Assembly: GCA_022703355.1 (NCBI GenBank)
Contig: JAKLDU010000008.1
Coordinates: 1 to 44,034 of the forward strand
Length of the DNA stretch: 44,034 bases
From: Deltaproteobacteria bacterium
Lineage (GTDB): Bacteria > Desulfobacterota > Desulfomonilia > UBA1062
Direction: 5' to 3'
Shown: positions 1 to 8,456 of the stretch, piece after piece
Layout: each line of letters begins with the position of its first letter
Numbering within the stretch: the first letter of the stretch is position 1
The notes under the pieces: model-generated
Told to the model about the DNA's origin: nothing
The model's input: the letters and a program-made list of their open reading frames with translations, nothing else
Database searches by the model: none
Position numbers and translations under genes: made by a program

Positions 1-216
1 ATGATGGAGAGGCAGAACGACCGCCTCGGCCATCTCCACTCCCTGGTTTCCCTGCTGGACCCCGCCGAGACGCTCAAGCGCGGGTTCAGCATCACCCTCG
101 ACTGCAGGGGCCGGGTCATCCGGGACGCGGCAGGGGTTACGGAAGGGGAGAGCATCGTCACGAAGCTCCCGAAGGGAAAGATCAGAAGCGTCGTCACGGG
201 AAAGGAGCCGCAATGA
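1..216 (+). CDS. xseA: Exodeoxyribonuclease VII large subunit, C-terminal fragment
   Basis: This is the last ~71 codons of the large subunit of exonuclease VII, which degrades single-stranded DNA to oligonucleotides; the rest lies outside the window, so the Met at position 1 should not be read as the start. The visible part contains the family's C-terminal signature: a leucine-rich helix followed by LDPAETLKRGFSI, matching the usual 'LdPlatLkRGYaiv' that leads into the final small beta-barrel segment. Its stop overlaps the next gene (xseB) by 4 nt, the arrangement expected for subunits made in fixed ratio by translational coupling. Identification rests on this motif together with the xseB neighbour. 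Confidence 0.85.
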   Translation: MMERQNDRLGHLHSLVSLLDPAETLKRGFSITLDCRGRVIRDAAGVTEGESIVTKLPKGKIRSVVTGKEPQ

Positions 217-434
217 AGAAGACGGGCAGGTATTCCGAGGTGCTCAGGGAGCTCGAGGAGACCCTCGAGAAGATGAACAGGGGGGACGTCCCCATCGACG
301 AGCTCGAAGAGACGGTGAAGGGGGCGGCCAGGAAGATCCAGTATCTCCGCCAGGTGCTCCGCTCCACCCAGAAAGAGGTCGCGAAGGTCCTCGAGGACAT
401 CGGGGAGGACCAGGCACCTGCGGACGAGGGGTGA
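213..434 (+). CDS. xseB: Exodeoxyribonuclease VII small subunit
   Basis: Small subunit of exonuclease VII; several copies wrap the large subunit's coiled coil. The 73-residue product is the normal size and is almost entirely helical, with the family pattern of an N-terminal Y-x-E-x-L-x-x-L-E segment (residues 7-17), then L-E-K-M-x-x-G-x-V-P-I-x-E-L (17-30), and a second long amphipathic helix ending in an acidic tail. The ATG overlaps the xseA stop (ATGA), and xseB is followed after 54 nt by an aminotransferase gene. In many bacteria xseB is followed by isoprenoid genes (ispA, dxs); none is seen here. Confidence 0.93.
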   Translation: MKKTGRYSEVLRELEETLEKMNRGDVPIDELEETVKGAARKIQYLRQVLRSTQKEVAKVLEDIGEDQAPADEG

Positions 435-488
435 GCGCGGGGCACCAGCCCATTGACCCTTCGGATTGGCGTCTGTTATAGAGGGACC

Positions 489-1631
489 ATGGATACAGGC
501 CGTCAGATACAGTCCATCACCCCCTTCCTCGTCATGGATGTCCTGGAGAAGGCCAACGCCATGGCATCCGAGGGCAGGGAGGTCATCCACCTCGAGGTGG
601 GCGAACCCGACTTCGACACCCCGGGATGCATCCGGGCGGCAGCGGCGAAGGCCATGGAGAGCGCCCGGACCCACTACACCCATTCCCTGGGCATTCCAGA
701 GCTCAGGGAGGCCATCTGCAGGCATTACCGGGCAACCTACGGCGTGCTGGTGGACCCGGAGCAGGTGCTGGTGACCGCCGGCTCCTCGCCCGCCCTCCTC
801 ACGGCCATCGCCTGCCTCGTGGACCCGGGCGACGAGGTGGTCCTCACCGACCCCCATTACGCGTGCTACCCGAACTTCATCAGAATCCTGAGCGCGGTGC
901 CGAAGCTCATCCCCACCGGGAGCGAAGACGCCTTCCAGCTCAACCCGGACAAGGTGAGGGCAGTCCTGTCATCGAAGGTGAAGGCCATGGTGATCAACTC
1001 CCCGGCGAACCCCACGGGGATCTGCCTCGACGATGCCCACCTGCGGGAGCTCGCCGGGCTGGGGCTGCCCATCATCTCCGACGAGATCTACCACGGCCTG
1101 GTTTATGCGGGCGAGCAGCACACGATCCTCGAGTACACGGACGACGCCATCGTGATCAACGGGTTTTCAAAGGCCTGGGCCATGACGGGCTGGCGGCTTG
1201 GGTGGGCGGTCTTCCCGAAGAACCTCATCCGGACGGCCCAGAAGATCCAGCAGAACCTCATGATCTGCGCCCCCTCCATGGCCCAGTGGGCGGGCGTCGC
1301 CGCGCTCACCGAGGCGCACGGGGACGTCGAGCGCATGCGCCTGACCTTTGCCCGCCGGCGGGAGGTCATGCTCGGGGAGATGAAGAGGCACGGGTTCTCG
1401 GTGGAGGTGGAACCCACGGGGGCCTTCTATGTGCTCGTGAACATGAAGGAGTGGACAAACGACTCGTACCGCTTCGCCATGGACATCCTCGAAGCCACGG
1501 GGGTGGGGGTCACGCCTGGCATCGACTTCGGTCCGGGAGCCCAGGGCTACCTCAGGTTCTCCTACGCCAACTCGGAAGTGAACATCCGGGAGGGCGTTTC
1601 CCGGGTCGCCGGGTACGTCCGCAGCCTATGA
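489..1631 (+). CDS. Pyridoxal-phosphate aminotransferase, class I/II (aspartate aminotransferase-like)
   Basis: Fold-type I PLP aminotransferase of 380 residues. Visible landmarks are VGEPDF near the N terminus, the NSPANPTG motif with the Asn that contacts PLP, the SDEIYH motif with Asp and Tyr for the cofactor ring, the Schiff-base lysine K228 inside NGFSKAWAMTGWRLGW, and a C-terminal YLRFSYANS whose Arg should bind the substrate carboxylate. The start at the ATG at 489 is preferred because GAGGGA sits 2-7 nt upstream and the family begins near here; an upstream in-frame TTG at 453 would add 12 unconserved residues. The stop overlaps engB by 4 nt (ATGA). Substrate cannot be read from sequence; aspartate, alanine or aromatic amino acids are all possible. 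Confidence 0.88.
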   Translation: MDTGRQIQSITPFLVMDVLEKANAMASEGREVIHLEVGEPDFDTPGCIRAAAAKAMESARTHYTHSLGIPELREAICRHYRATYGVLVDPEQVLVTAGSSPALLTAIACLVDPGDEVVLTDPHYACYPNFIRILSAVPKLIPTGSEDAFQLNPDKVRAVLSSKVKAMVINSPANPTGICLDDAHLRELAGLGLPIISDEIYHGLVYAGEQHTILEYTDDAIVINGFSKAWAMTGWRLGWAVFPKNLIRTAQKIQQNLMICAPSMAQWAGVAALTEAHGDVERMRLTFARRREVMLGEMKRHGFSVEVEPTGAFYVLVNMKEWTNDSYRFAMDILEATGVGVTPGIDFGPGAQGYLRFSYANSEVNIREGVSRVAGYVRSL

Positions 1632-2215
1632 TCCCGAAGATCCGCGACGCCCAGTACGCCGGAACCGTGTACAACACCCTTCCCAGCCTCCCCCAGGTGG
1701 CCTTTGCCGGCCGCTCCAACGTGGGCAAGTCCTCCCTCATCAATGCCCTCGTGAACCGCAAAGCCCTCGTCAAGACGAGCAAGCAGCCCGGCAAGACCAG
1801 GAACATCAACTACTTCAAGGTGGACCTGGTGGACCTGCCCTCCCTGTACCTGGTGGACCTGCCGGGCTACGGGTACGCCCGGGTGCCCCTGGGCATGAAG
1901 ACCGCCTGGGACGAGCTCGCCTCGCGCTACTTCGAGGGCAACCGCGACCTCAAGCTCCTCATGGTGCTCGTGGACATCAGGAGGGACCTCGAGTCCGGGG
2001 AGTTCCTCATCCTGGACCTCGCCCGCAATGCGGGCATCAAGGCGGCGGTGGTGGCCACGAAGGCGGACAAGCTCACCTTCAGCGCCCGCGGCAGGCGCCT
2101 GCGGGAGATCCGGGAAGCCACGGGGATCGAGCCGGTGCAGGCGTCCGCCCACTCGAAGCTGGGACTCGAAGAGATCTGGGACAGGATCGTGCGGGAGACG
2201 GGCGGGAAGGTCTGA
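1628..2215 (+). CDS. engB: Ribosome biogenesis GTPase EngB/YsxC (YihA)
   Basis: Small essential GTPase acting in assembly of the large ribosomal subunit. At 195 residues it is the normal EngB length. It shows the P-loop GRSNVGKS at residues 28-35, a G2 region with KQPGKTRNINYF typical of the family, the G3 motif DLPGYGYA from residue 77, G4 TKAD at 144-147, and a G5 SAHS near residue 170. The start ATG at 1628 overlaps the stop of the aminotransferase gene, so the two are probably translationally coupled. The same reading frame stays open far upstream across the aminotransferase, but only the part from 1628 resembles EngB. Confidence 0.95.
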   Translation: MIPKIRDAQYAGTVYNTLPSLPQVAFAGRSNVGKSSLINALVNRKALVKTSKQPGKTRNINYFKVDLVDLPSLYLVDLPGYGYARVPLGMKTAWDELASRYFEGNRDLKLLMVLVDIRRDLESGEFLILDLARNAGIKAAVVATKADKLTFSARGRRLREIREATGIEPVQASAHSKLGLEEIWDRIVRETGGKV

Positions 2216-2287
2216 GGGCCGGCCAGCCGGCGGTCGGAATCCAGATCCTGCTTGAATTCATGCGGGATATGCCATAGAGCGTGAACC

Positions 2288-4135
2288 ATGGAAGGGTTCG
2301 ACCTCATCATAGTCGGAGGCGGACACGCCGGGGCGGAGGCCGCCTGGGCCGCCTCGAAGTTCGGGCTGAGCATTGCCCTCTTCACCATGAACATGGACAC
2401 GGTGGGGAGGATGCCCTGCAGCCCGTCCATCGGCGGGCTCGCCAAGAGCCACCTCGTCAAGGAGATCGACGCCCTGGGCGGCATCATGGCGGAAGCGGCC
2501 GACGAGACCGCCATCCAGTACCGGATTCTCAACACCAAGAAAGGCCCGGCGGTGCGCGCCACCCGGACCCAGAACGACCGGCGGCTCTACGAGTCTGCGG
2601 TCAGGTCCCGGATCGAGCGGTCCGGGGTTCACCTGCGGCAGGCGCGGGTGGACAGGATCGTGGTGCAGGACTCCCGGGTGACCGGGGTGGTGGACCACAC
2701 CGGCGAGTTCCACCGGTGCCGGGCGGTGGTCATCGCGGCGGGGACCTTTCTTTCCGGGACCATCCACATCGGGGAGCGCAGGATCCCCGCGGGGCGCTCA
2801 GGGGAGGAAGGCTCCTACGAGCTCGCCCGGAGCATCGCGTCGCTGGGCCTCGCCATGGGGAGACTCAAGACGGGCACCCCGCCGAGGCTCCACATGGACA
2901 CCATCGACGTCTCGAGCCTCCAGAGGCACGACGCCCTGGAAGGCTGCCTGCCCTTCGCCTTCGGCTCCCGGGGTCCGGCGCTTCCCCAGCTCCCCTGCTT
3001 CGTGACCCGGACCACGGAGCGCACCCATGAGATCATCCGGAAAAACATCAACCTGAGCCCCCTGTACTCCGGCGCCATCACCGGTACGCCCGCCCGGTAC
3101 TGCCCGTCTCTGGAAGACAAGGTCATGCGCTTCGGGGACCGGCAGGGCCACCAGGTGATCATCGAGCCCGAGGGGGTCGCCACCCGGGAGGCCTATGCCT
3201 CGGGGCTGGGCAACTCGCTCCCGGTGGAGCTCCAGTGGGAGATCGTGCGCTCCGTGCCCGGGCTTGAAAAGGCGGAGATCATCAGGCCCGCCTATGCCAT
3301 CGAGTACGACTACATCCTCCCCACCCAGCTGGACCGGACCCTGGAGGCGAAAGAGGTCGGGGGGCTCTTCCTCGCGGGGCAGGTCAACGGCACCTCGGGG
3401 TACGAGGAGGCCGCTGCCCAGGGGCTCATGGCGGGGGTGAACGCCTGCCTGAAGATCCAGGGCAGGGAGCCTTTCATCCTCGACCGGTCCGAGGCGTACA
3501 TCGCGGTCATGATCGACGACCTCGTGACCAGGGGCACCTCCGAGCCCTACCGGATGTTCACCTCCCGGGCCGAGTACCGCCTCGTGCTCCGGGAGACCAA
3601 CGCCCTGTTCAGGCTCACGGAGAAGGCCTGTGCCCTGGAACTCGTGGGGGAAGGGCGCAGGGCCGGGGTGATGGACATCCTCAGGGAGATGGAAGGCCTG
3701 GCGAGCCGCCTCGAGGAAACGAGCGTCGTGATCCCCCGGGACCTGCCGCAGGTCGCGCCCTCCGGGGGGGCGGAAACCGAGCGCATCAGCCTGGCCAGGC
3801 TTTTGAGGAGGCCCGAGGTGTCCCTGCGGGACCTGGGAGCCAGGGGGCTCGTCCCGGAGACGTCCCCGCTGAGCGCCCTGGAGGTGGAGGTGGGGATCAA
3901 GTACGAAGGCTACATCGCGCGGCAGCTGAAAGACGTGGCGCGCCTCAAGGAGCTGGAGCGGGTGAGGATACCCGAGGGAATGCCTTTCGACGGGATCGTG
4001 GGGCTTTCGAACGAGCTCAAGGTGCGGCTTGCGGAGATCAGGCCCCGGACCCTCGGGCAGGCTGCCCTGATCGAGGGCATGACCCCGGCGGGGCTCCAGG
4101 CCGTCCGGATCTTCCTCCGTTCAGCAGGGGTCTGA
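2288..4135 (+). CDS. mnmG: tRNA uridine-5-carboxymethylaminomethyl(34) synthesis enzyme MnmG (GidA)
   Basis: FAD-dependent subunit of the MnmE-MnmG complex that builds the cmnm5 group on wobble uridine 34 of certain tRNAs. The 615-residue length fits. The Rossmann FAD motif GGGHAG is at residues 10-15, followed by the highly conserved CSPSIGG segment, the TGTPPR loop, and the [10 protein letters not shown] stretch of the second FAD-contacting region; the C-terminal helical domain carries YEGYIARQ and the LGQ...GMTPA motif used to bind MnmE. It follows engB after 72 nt. rsmG (gidB), a very frequent downstream partner, is absent; the next gene is on the opposite strand. Confidence 0.96.
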   Translation: MEGFDLIIVGGGHAGAEAAWAASKFGLSIALFTMNMDTVGRMPCSPSIGGLAKSHLVKEIDALGGIMAEAADETAIQYRILNTKKGPAVRATRTQNDRRLYESAVRSRIERSGVHLRQARVDRIVVQDSRVTGVVDHTGEFHRCRAVVIAAGTFLSGTIHIGERRIPAGRSGEEGSYELARSIASLGLAMGRLKTGTPPRLHMDTIDVSSLQRHDALEGCLPFAFGSRGPALPQLPCFVTRTTERTHEIIRKNINLSPLYSGAITGTPARYCPSLEDKVMRFGDRQGHQVIIEPEGVATREAYASGLGNSLPVELQWEIVRSVPGLEKAEIIRPAYAIEYDYILPTQLDRTLEAKEVGGLFLAGQVNGTSGYEEAAAQGLMAGVNACLKIQGREPFILDRSEAYIAVMIDDLVTRGTSEPYRMFTSRAEYRLVLRETNALFRLTEKACALELVGEGRRAGVMDILREMEGLASRLEETSVVIPRDLPQVAPSGGAETERISLARLLRRPEVSLRDLGARGLVPETSPLSALEVEVGIKYEGYIARQLKDVARLKELERVRIPEGMPFDGIVGLSNELKVRLAEIRPRTLGQAALIEGMTPAGLQAVRIFLRSAGV

Positions 4136-4326
4136 AGGCTCCAAGGGCCCCGTCTTTTCAGAGCGTGCCCCGAAAACCCCGGCGGGCGGCGACTTGGTGT
4201 TCGAGGGTGGCCATGGCTGTTTCCCGCGGCTGCACGATGACTTCACAGGCGGTTGCCCTTACGCCCCTTCCTTCGAGTGTGGCGATGGCTGCCCCCTGCA
4301 GTTGCACCGCCGCCACCGTGCGAGGT

Positions 4327-5103
4327 TCAGTGGGAAGCGCCCAGGTCTTCGAGCCGCTCCTGCGCCTTCAAGCCGAAGGGGCCGTTTCCATCGAGCCGCA
4401 CCACCTCGTTCAGATGGCTGACAGCCTCGGCTGTCTGCCCCCTCCTGACGAGGATCTGGGCGAGGTCCCAGTGCGCCTCGGTGTACCCGTTGTAGTGCGT
4501 GATGGCGTTGTCCAGGGCTTTGATGGCCTCGTCCTCGTTCCCCTCCTGCTGATATGCCAGGGCGAGGTTCCGCCATGCGGGGGCGTACCGGGAATCCTTG
4601 TTCAGGGCCTGCTGGGCGGCCTGTATCGCTTCGGGGTAGCGCTTGAGGCCGTAGTAGATGGCGGAGATGTTGCTGTAGGCCATCTCGGGGTGTGAGTAGA
4701 GCTCGTCATCCGCGGCTGCCCGGAAGATTTTCACGGCCTCTTCCTCTTTCCCCCCCCGGAGCATGAGGATGGTCCCCTTCATGAAACGGGCGTCGCTTTT
4801 CATCCCGGGGTGGTCGAGGCCGACATTGTCGGCATATGCGATGGCCATCTCCGCGTTTTCCAGGGCCTTGTCGTAATCGCCGGTCTGCCGGTACACCAGG
4901 GCGTAGCCCATGTACACCTCGGGGTCGCCGGGGTTTGCGTCCTTCGCCTTCCTGAGCTCCACCAGGGCCCCCTGGACGTTGTCTTCCTGGATTTTGCTCA
5001 TGGCAAGGGAAACCATGGGTTTGGACAGCGCCCTCTTCTGCTCGAATGACGCACAGCCCGCGATCAGGGCCATGATGCCCAGGAAACAGATGGTCTTCTT
5101 CAT
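4327..5103 (-). CDS. TPR-repeat lipoprotein (PilF/PilW-like)
   Basis: Predicted 258-residue outer-envelope lipoprotein. The N terminus has two lysines, a hydrophobic stretch and a lipobox LIAGC (about residues 14-18), so the mature protein should start at a lipidated Cys. The remainder consists of tetratricopeptide repeats: recognisable units begin around GALVELRKAKDANPGDPEVYM, YDKALENAEMAIAYAD, YPEAIQAAQQALNKDSRYAPAWR and DEAIKALDNAITHY. Such proteins are scaffolds; PilF/PilW help assemble type IV pilus secretins, but no pilus gene is nearby, so the role is open. The ATG at 5103 is chosen because it begins the signal peptide and has a GAGG stretch upstream; the frame is open further upstream without homologous features. 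Confidence 0.85.
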   Translation of the reverse strand: MKKTICFLGIMALIAGCASFEQKRALSKPMVSLAMSKIQEDNVQGALVELRKAKDANPGDPEVYMGYALVYRQTGDYDKALENAEMAIAYADNVGLDHPGMKSDARFMKGTILMLRGGKEEEAVKIFRAAADDELYSHPEMAYSNISAIYYGLKRYPEAIQAAQQALNKDSRYAPAWRNLALAYQQEGNEDEAIKALDNAITHYNGYTEAHWDLAQILVRRGQTAEAVSHLNEVVRLDGNGPFGLKAQERLEDLGASH

Positions 5104-5237
5104 TCTTTGCCTCGTCACCGCGTATTCATCCCCACTCCGCACCGGGGAGGGGGATGGGGAAAGCATGAAATCCCCACACCTGCCTTTTATACCAAGCGGA
5201 TCGTCCGCGCAATCGGGCATCTGCGGCCGTGACCCGC

Positions 5238-6107
5238 TTACGGGAACTGGTCCGCCACCCACCCGGGGACGGCAAGGGTGCCCATGATGGCGGGATGCTG
5301 GTGGCAGTCGGACCCACCCGTGGCGATGAGGCCGTGACTGCGGGCGAACGCGAGATATGACTCTGCGACGCCTCTGGCGTGCCGCAGGTGCCAGCACTCG
5401 ATCCCGTCGATGTAGGGGAGCATGGCTTCCCGGACGACCCCCAGGTGATGGCTCATGTCCGGGTCAACGGACATGAGGGAGGTGCCCTTGGGGTCGCCCG
5501 GATGGGCGAGGACGAGCCTGCCGCCGGCCTTGCGTATGAGCCCCGAGGCCTCTTCGAGGCGCAGCGGCATCTTGGGGACGTCGCACGGCACGAGGTACCG
5601 GTCGAACGCCTCCTGCTTGTCCCGCACGATCCCCTTCTCCACCAGGTAGCCCGCGATGTGCGGTCTGGCCAGGCTCTCGTCCGCACTCTCCGTGATTGCC
5701 TCCATGTCCTTCTCCGTGAGCTCGGGAACGCCTGCCCTGCAGAACTCCCGGTTGAGGTTGTCGAAGATCTTCAGCGCCCGGAGGATGCGGTACGACCTGA
5801 GCTTCTCGAGCTTCCTGCCGAGCGACCGGTCGTAGATGTCGAACCCGTAGCCGAGGAAGTCGAGGGAAATGCCCCTTCCCCCCCGATAGTCCGGGTGGGA
5901 GAAGGTGACGTTGAGCTCGATGCCCGTGACGTATTTCATGCGGTAGCTCTGGGCCAGGGCGATGGCCAGGCCCTGGGCGGCCAGGGAGTCGTGGTCCGTG
6001 ATGGAGATGAAGCCGATGGCCTGCTTTTCGGCCTCGGCGAAGATGTCCGTCACGTCCCACCTGCCGTCGGAGCCGTTCTTGGAATGGATGTGGAGGTCGA
6101 TGTTCAT
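5238..6107 (-). CDS. PHP-domain metal-dependent phosphoesterase
   Basis: Protein of 289 residues with the polymerase-and-histidinol-phosphatase (PHP) fold. Metal-binding motifs are seen in order: DLHIHS at residues 4-9, TDHDS around residue 38, the GIE motif after KYVT, AHPGD in the last third, and GGSDCHQH near the C terminus. These ligands usually hold two or three metal ions that hydrolyse phosphomonoesters or nucleotides; relatives include the 3',5'-nucleoside bisphosphate phosphatase YciV/TrpH. The gene starts 10 nt after rlmN, so the two are probably cotranscribed. Substrate is not predictable. No strong Shine-Dalgarno sequence precedes the ATG, which suits translation coupled to rlmN. 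Confidence 0.85.
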   Translation of the reverse strand: MNIDLHIHSKNGSDGRWDVTDIFAEAEKQAIGFISITDHDSLAAQGLAIALAQSYRMKYVTGIELNVTFSHPDYRGGRGISLDFLGYGFDIYDRSLGRKLEKLRSYRILRALKIFDNLNREFCRAGVPELTEKDMEAITESADESLARPHIAGYLVEKGIVRDKQEAFDRYLVPCDVPKMPLRLEEASGLIRKAGGRLVLAHPGDPKGTSLMSVDPDMSHHLGVVREAMLPYIDGIECWHLRHARGVAESYLAFARSHGLIATGGSDCHQHPAIMGTLAVPGWVADQFP

Positions 6108-6117
6108 GGCCGTGCGC

Positions 6118-7173
6118 TCAGTCGTGCGCCCCCCCGTGCGGTGGCCGGGCCTTTTCCCCGCGTGCTTGTGCGCTCCCCGCGAGCTGGCCGCAGGCGGCGA
6201 GGATGTCGCGGCCCTTCTCCTTCCTGACCATCACGGCGTAAGGGGAGTCCTTGAGCACCTCCTCGAAGGAAGACACCGCTTCCGGGTCGGGCGCCTCGAG
6301 GTCGCAGCCGGGCCAGGGATTGAAGGGGATGAGGTTCACCTTCACCTTGAGACCGTGGAGGATGCGGACGAGCTCCCGGGCGTCTCTGACGCTGTCGTTG
6401 ATGCCCCTGACGAGGACATACTCGACGGTGATCCTCCTGCGGTTGGGGAGTCTGCAGGATTTCAGGGCGTTCAGGAGCTCGGCCAGGGGGTACTTCCTCG
6501 TGACGGGCATGAGCCTCTCGCGCACCGCATTGACCGGTGAGTTGAGCGAAACGGCGAGGGCGGCTTCGGTTTCCCGGCAGATGCTCTCGAGTGAGGGCAC
6601 GATCCCGCAGGTGGACACCGTGATCCTCCGCTTGGAGAAATGCGGGCCGTCGGGATCGGTGAGGATGCGGATGGCCTTCACCACGTTGCCGTAGTTGAGC
6701 AGGGGCTCTCCCATGCCCATGAAGACGACGTTCCTGATCTGCCGGTCGGGGTAGAGGCGCAGGAGGGAAAGCACCTGGGAGACGATCTCCGAGGTCTCGA
6801 GGTTCCGGTGGAAGCCCATGGTCGCGGTGTAGCAGAAGGCGCACCCCATGGCGCAGCCCGCCTGGGAGGAGATGCACAGGCTCCAGTGGCTTTTCTCGGG
6901 CATGAGCACGCTCTCGATGATCAGCCCGTCGTGGAGCCGCCAGGCGTGCTTTTCCGTGCCGTCGGAAGAGGCCTGCACCTTGACGTGTTCGGGGTAGGAA
7001 ATGGTGTATCCCCGGGAAAGCTCCGCCCGGAGGGATTTCGGAAGGGAGGTCATGGCGTCCAGGCCCGGGACGGCCTTGCCGAACACCCAGGCGAACAGCT
7101 GGCTGCCCCGGTACGGACTGTCCGTGAACAGGTCCCTCATCTGCTGCTTGTCGAGGTCGAGGAGATTGATCAT
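6118..7173 (-). CDS. rlmN: 23S rRNA (adenine-C2503)/tRNA (adenine-C37) methyltransferase RlmN
   Basis: Radical-SAM enzyme that methylates C2 of A2503 in 23S rRNA and A37 in some tRNAs. The 351-residue product has the CxxxCxxC iron-sulfur motif at C107, C111 and C114 in a context (GCAMGCAFC) typical of the RlmN/Cfr family, MGMGEPLLNY that binds SAM, RRITVSTCG, and the mechanistic C-terminal cysteine C328 in AACGQL. RlmN is far more likely than Cfr because this is a housekeeping context with no mobile element. The ~23 residues after AACGQL form a family-variable tail. It leads a likely rlmN-PHP transcription unit. Confidence 0.94.
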   Translation of the reverse strand: MINLLDLDKQQMRDLFTDSPYRGSQLFAWVFGKAVPGLDAMTSLPKSLRAELSRGYTISYPEHVKVQASSDGTEKHAWRLHDGLIIESVLMPEKSHWSLCISSQAGCAMGCAFCYTATMGFHRNLETSEIVSQVLSLLRLYPDRQIRNVVFMGMGEPLLNYGNVVKAIRILTDPDGPHFSKRRITVSTCGIVPSLESICRETEAALAVSLNSPVNAVRERLMPVTRKYPLAELLNALKSCRLPNRRRITVEYVLVRGINDSVRDARELVRILHGLKVKVNLIPFNPWPGCDLEAPDPEAVSSFEEVLKDSPYAVMVRKEKGRDILAACGQLAGSAQARGEKARPPHGGAHD

Positions 7174-7489
7174 GGTTCGACTGATCCTAGGGGGTATGGA
7201 TCAAAAATGCAAGGGGCAGAAATCATCGGGGAAAAGCCCATAAGAGGGGATTTTGCTTTGAAGAATTGTCAAGGCAGTGGTAAAATTATCATGCTTTTCT
7301 GCCCGGGAGGGGGGGCGGTTTTTCCCTTCCGATAAAGAATCAGTGATTTTAATTCATTATCTGTGCGGTCTCTTTGGCATGGATGATGCTCTCGGGCAGG
7401 GCATCGGGAAACGACGGGGTTCCCTGCATCCAGGTCCGCGGGGGACAGGGTCACGTGGTTCACGAATACGCACGGAAGGAGAGGGATGT
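7174..7489 (+). other. Divergent intergenic region between rlmN and hbd
   Basis: This 316-nt stretch separates two divergent genes and contains no convincing coding sequence. It is noticeably AT-richer around 7240-7370 than its surroundings, as expected of a promoter region. A possible plus-strand promoter is listed separately; from it the hbd transcript would carry a ~200-nt untranslated leader. Within that leader GGGAA (about 7408) can pair with TTCCC (about 7420), a small hairpin of unclear meaning. I saw no recognisable riboswitch core. Confidence 0.6.
7258..7286 (+). promoter_or_regulatory. Candidate sigma-70-type promoter for hbd
   Basis: TTGAAG (7258-7263) and TAAAAT (7281-7286) are separated by 17 nt. 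The -35 box matches 4 of 6 and the -10 box 5 of 6 consensus positions. The predicted start is near 7293, about 200 nt before the hbd ATG. The assignment is by pattern only. Confidence 0.4.
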
Positions 7490-8347
7490 ATGGAAATCAA
7501 GAAGATATGCGTTCTCGGGGCAGGTCTTATGGGCAGCGGGATTGCCCAGGTGTGCGCCCAGGCGGGATACCGGGTCGCCATGAGGGACATCGAGCAGAGG
7601 TTCGTCGACGGCGGCATGAAGATCATCGGGAAGAATCTCGACGGCGACGTGGCGAAGGGCCGCAAGACGAAGGAAGAGGCGGACGCCGTGCTCTCCCGGA
7701 TCACCCCCCTGGTCGATCTCAAGGCTGCGGCGTTTGATGCGGACGTCGTGGTGGAGGTGGTCATCGAGGTCATGGACATCAAGAAGAAGGTGTTCAAGGA
7801 GCTCGAAGAGATCGTGCCCGCGCACTGCCTGTTCTTCAGCAACACGTCGGGCCTGAGCCTCACGGAGATCGCCTCGGCCACGAAACGCCCCGAGCGGTTC
7901 ATCGGGACGCACTTCTTCAACCCGGTCCCGGTCATGAAGCTCCTGGAGGTCATCAGGGGGTACGACACCTCCGACGAAACGCTCCAGATCGCCCTCGACT
8001 GGGGCAAAAAGCTCGGCAAGGACTGCATCGTGGTGGACGAGGCCCCGGCCTTCGTGGTGAACAGGATCCTGTGCTCCATGATCAACGAGGCGTTCTTCGT
8101 GCTCGGCGAGCACCTGGCGAGCCCAGCGGACATCGACAAGGGCATGGTGCTCGGGTGCAACCACCCCATCGGCCCCCTTTCCCTGGGCGACCTCATCGGG
8201 CTCGACACGCTCCTCCACGTCATGGAAGGCCTTCACCGGGAGCTCGGGGACAAGTACATGCCCGCGCCCATGCTCGTCAAGCTCGTGCGCGCAGGCCGCC
8301 TGGGCCGCAAATCCGGCAAGGGAGTCTTCGACTACGCGAAGAAATGA
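7490..8347 (+). CDS. hbd: 3-hydroxybutyryl-CoA / 3-hydroxyacyl-CoA dehydrogenase
   Basis: NAD(P)-dependent oxidation/reduction of short-chain (S)-3-hydroxyacyl-CoA, used in beta-oxidation, butyrate-type fermentation or syntrophic acyl degradation. The 285-residue length is that of single-domain bacterial HBD. A Rossmann motif GAGLMG lies at residues 10-15, NTSGLSLTEIA is the family's NTSS-L-S segment with one Ser replaced by Gly, and the catalytic set H141 (in GTHFFNPVPV), E153 (in KLLEVI) and N191 (in VNRIL) is spaced as in clostridial enzymes. The C-terminal dimerisation domain ends in RKSGKGVFDYAKK. The ATG at 7490 has an AAGGAGAGGG Shine-Dalgarno. It stands alone, without crotonase or thiolase genes, so its pathway is not shown here. 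Confidence 0.93.
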   Translation: MEIKKICVLGAGLMGSGIAQVCAQAGYRVAMRDIEQRFVDGGMKIIGKNLDGDVAKGRKTKEEADAVLSRITPLVDLKAAAFDADVVVEVVIEVMDIKKKVFKELEEIVPAHCLFFSNTSGLSLTEIASATKRPERFIGTHFFNPVPVMKLLEVIRGYDTSDETLQIALDWGKKLGKDCIVVDEAPAFVVNRILCSMINEAFFVLGEHLASPADIDKGMVLGCNHPIGPLSLGDLIGLDTLLHVMEGLHRELGDKYMPAPMLVKLVRAGRLGRKSGKGVFDYAKK

Positions 8348-8377
8348 CCCGGGCAGGGCGGAGCGGGAAAAAGGAAG

Positions 8378-8451
<74 letters not shown>

Positions 8452-8456
8452 ATGTG

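Noticed and set aside
453-488. TTG at 453 as start of the aminotransferase
   Set aside because: The 12 added residues are unlike the family and the ATG at 489 has a better ribosome site.
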